41,204 bases of DNA from an uncultured Muribaculaceae bacterium. Its GTDB lineage: Bacteria; Bacteroidota; Bacteroidia; Bacteroidales; Muribaculaceae. Below, piece after piece: positions 41,086 to 41,204 of this stretch. A program made the position numbers and the translations under genes. Where the stretch lies: NCBI GenBank assembly GCA_910584525.1, contig CAJUAT010000019.1, positions 1 through 41,204 on the forward strand. Reading direction: 5' to 3'. The notes under the pieces are model-generated. The model worked only from the letters and a program-made list of their open reading frames with translations. It ran no database searches and was not told the DNA's origin. Each line of letters opens with the position of its first letter. Within the stretch, counting starts at the first letter, position 1.

Positions 41086-41204
41086 CCAGCTGCTACAGGC
41101 CAAGCGCTACTTTGTGGCCGTGGCGCGCGAGATATGTCCCGGCTGGGATGTGTCGGAACAGAACCGTGCGACGGTACGCGCCGTTTTCGAATGGTGCATG
41201 GGCA
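41000..41204 (+). CDS. N terminus of a putative DnaC-like ATPase, cut by window end
   Basis: An open frame from ATG 41000 runs to the window edge (68 codons so far). The first residues are MTPTVTTAMAEAALRPEC, then LLQAKRYFVAVAREICPGW and RATVRAVFEWCMG. Helical N termini of this kind precede the AAA+ domain of DnaC-like proteins that follow DUF4373 genes in Bacteroidales; the Walker motifs would lie outside. It overlaps the previous gene by 86 bp; a start at ATG 41024 would shorten the overlap. Family call is inference. Confidence 0.5.
   Translation, partial: MTPTVTTAMAEAALRPECRKSPAADLSSDQLLQAKRYFVAVAREICPGWDVSEQNRATVRAVFEWCMG

Overview
The window looks like a chromosomal segment of a gut Bacteroidales bacterium, most likely of the Muribaculaceae or a close relative. 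The signs are: repeated Bacteroidetes-type promoters (TTTG, about 19 bases, then TAnnTTTG) instead of -35/-10 boxes; an RprX/RprY-like two-component pair; a two-subunit methylmalonyl-CoA mutase; a GH97 alpha-glucosidase; a DUF4491 protein; a membrane-bound TPR-AraC regulator; and a lipoprotein whose signal is followed by Ser-Ser-Glu-Asp-Asp, like the surface-export signal of Bacteroides. Coding regions are moderately GC-rich and intergenic gaps are AT-rich. The genus assignment is inference.

Layout. 1-614: two tandem tRNA-Gly(GCC) genes (the first cut by the window edge) and a GC-rich, probably structured segment. 615-9381 (+): GDP-L-fucose synthase, a CobW/ZNG1-like metallochaperone GTPase, RprX/RprY, then a tight housekeeping run (PlsC-like acyltransferase, ThiD, Fmt, MenD). 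9433-12166 (+): SmpB, a U32/RlhA-like protein and a small exported protein. 12240-13030 (+): an AT-richer toxin-antitoxin-like pair with two palindromes over its promoter. 13127-17947 (-): a Yip1-like membrane protein, a 1218-residue exported TPR-CHAT protease and a FluC fluoride channel. 18091-24951 (-): MutB, MutA, FtsE, RadA and an SH3b protein. 25133-30115 (+): a TPR-AraC regulator and a 1012-residue secreted multidomain protein. 30501-31514 (+): malate dehydrogenase with a long leader. 31583-35636 (-): a nonulosonic-acid operon of four genes joined by ATGA overlaps, followed by DUF4491 and a surface lipoprotein. 35811-38864 (+): GH97 and an ion channel with an unusual pore. 38892-39809 (-): an SPFH protein. 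40207-41204 (+): a DUF4373-type replication-like protein and the start of a putative helicase-loader ATPase.

How the genes fit together. Methylmalonyl-CoA mutase and malate dehydrogenase belong to the fumarate-succinate-propionate fermentation of Bacteroidales, and MenD feeds the menaquinone used in fumarate respiration. GDP-fucose synthase and the nonulosonic-acid operon supply activated sugars for surface glycans. GH97 handles alpha-glucans. The least explained units are the exported TPR-CHAT/Yip1 pair, the channel with a TTEGSS pore loop, and a family of short intergenic motifs (GAGCGCGTTCCTTAA and relatives) near several promoters.
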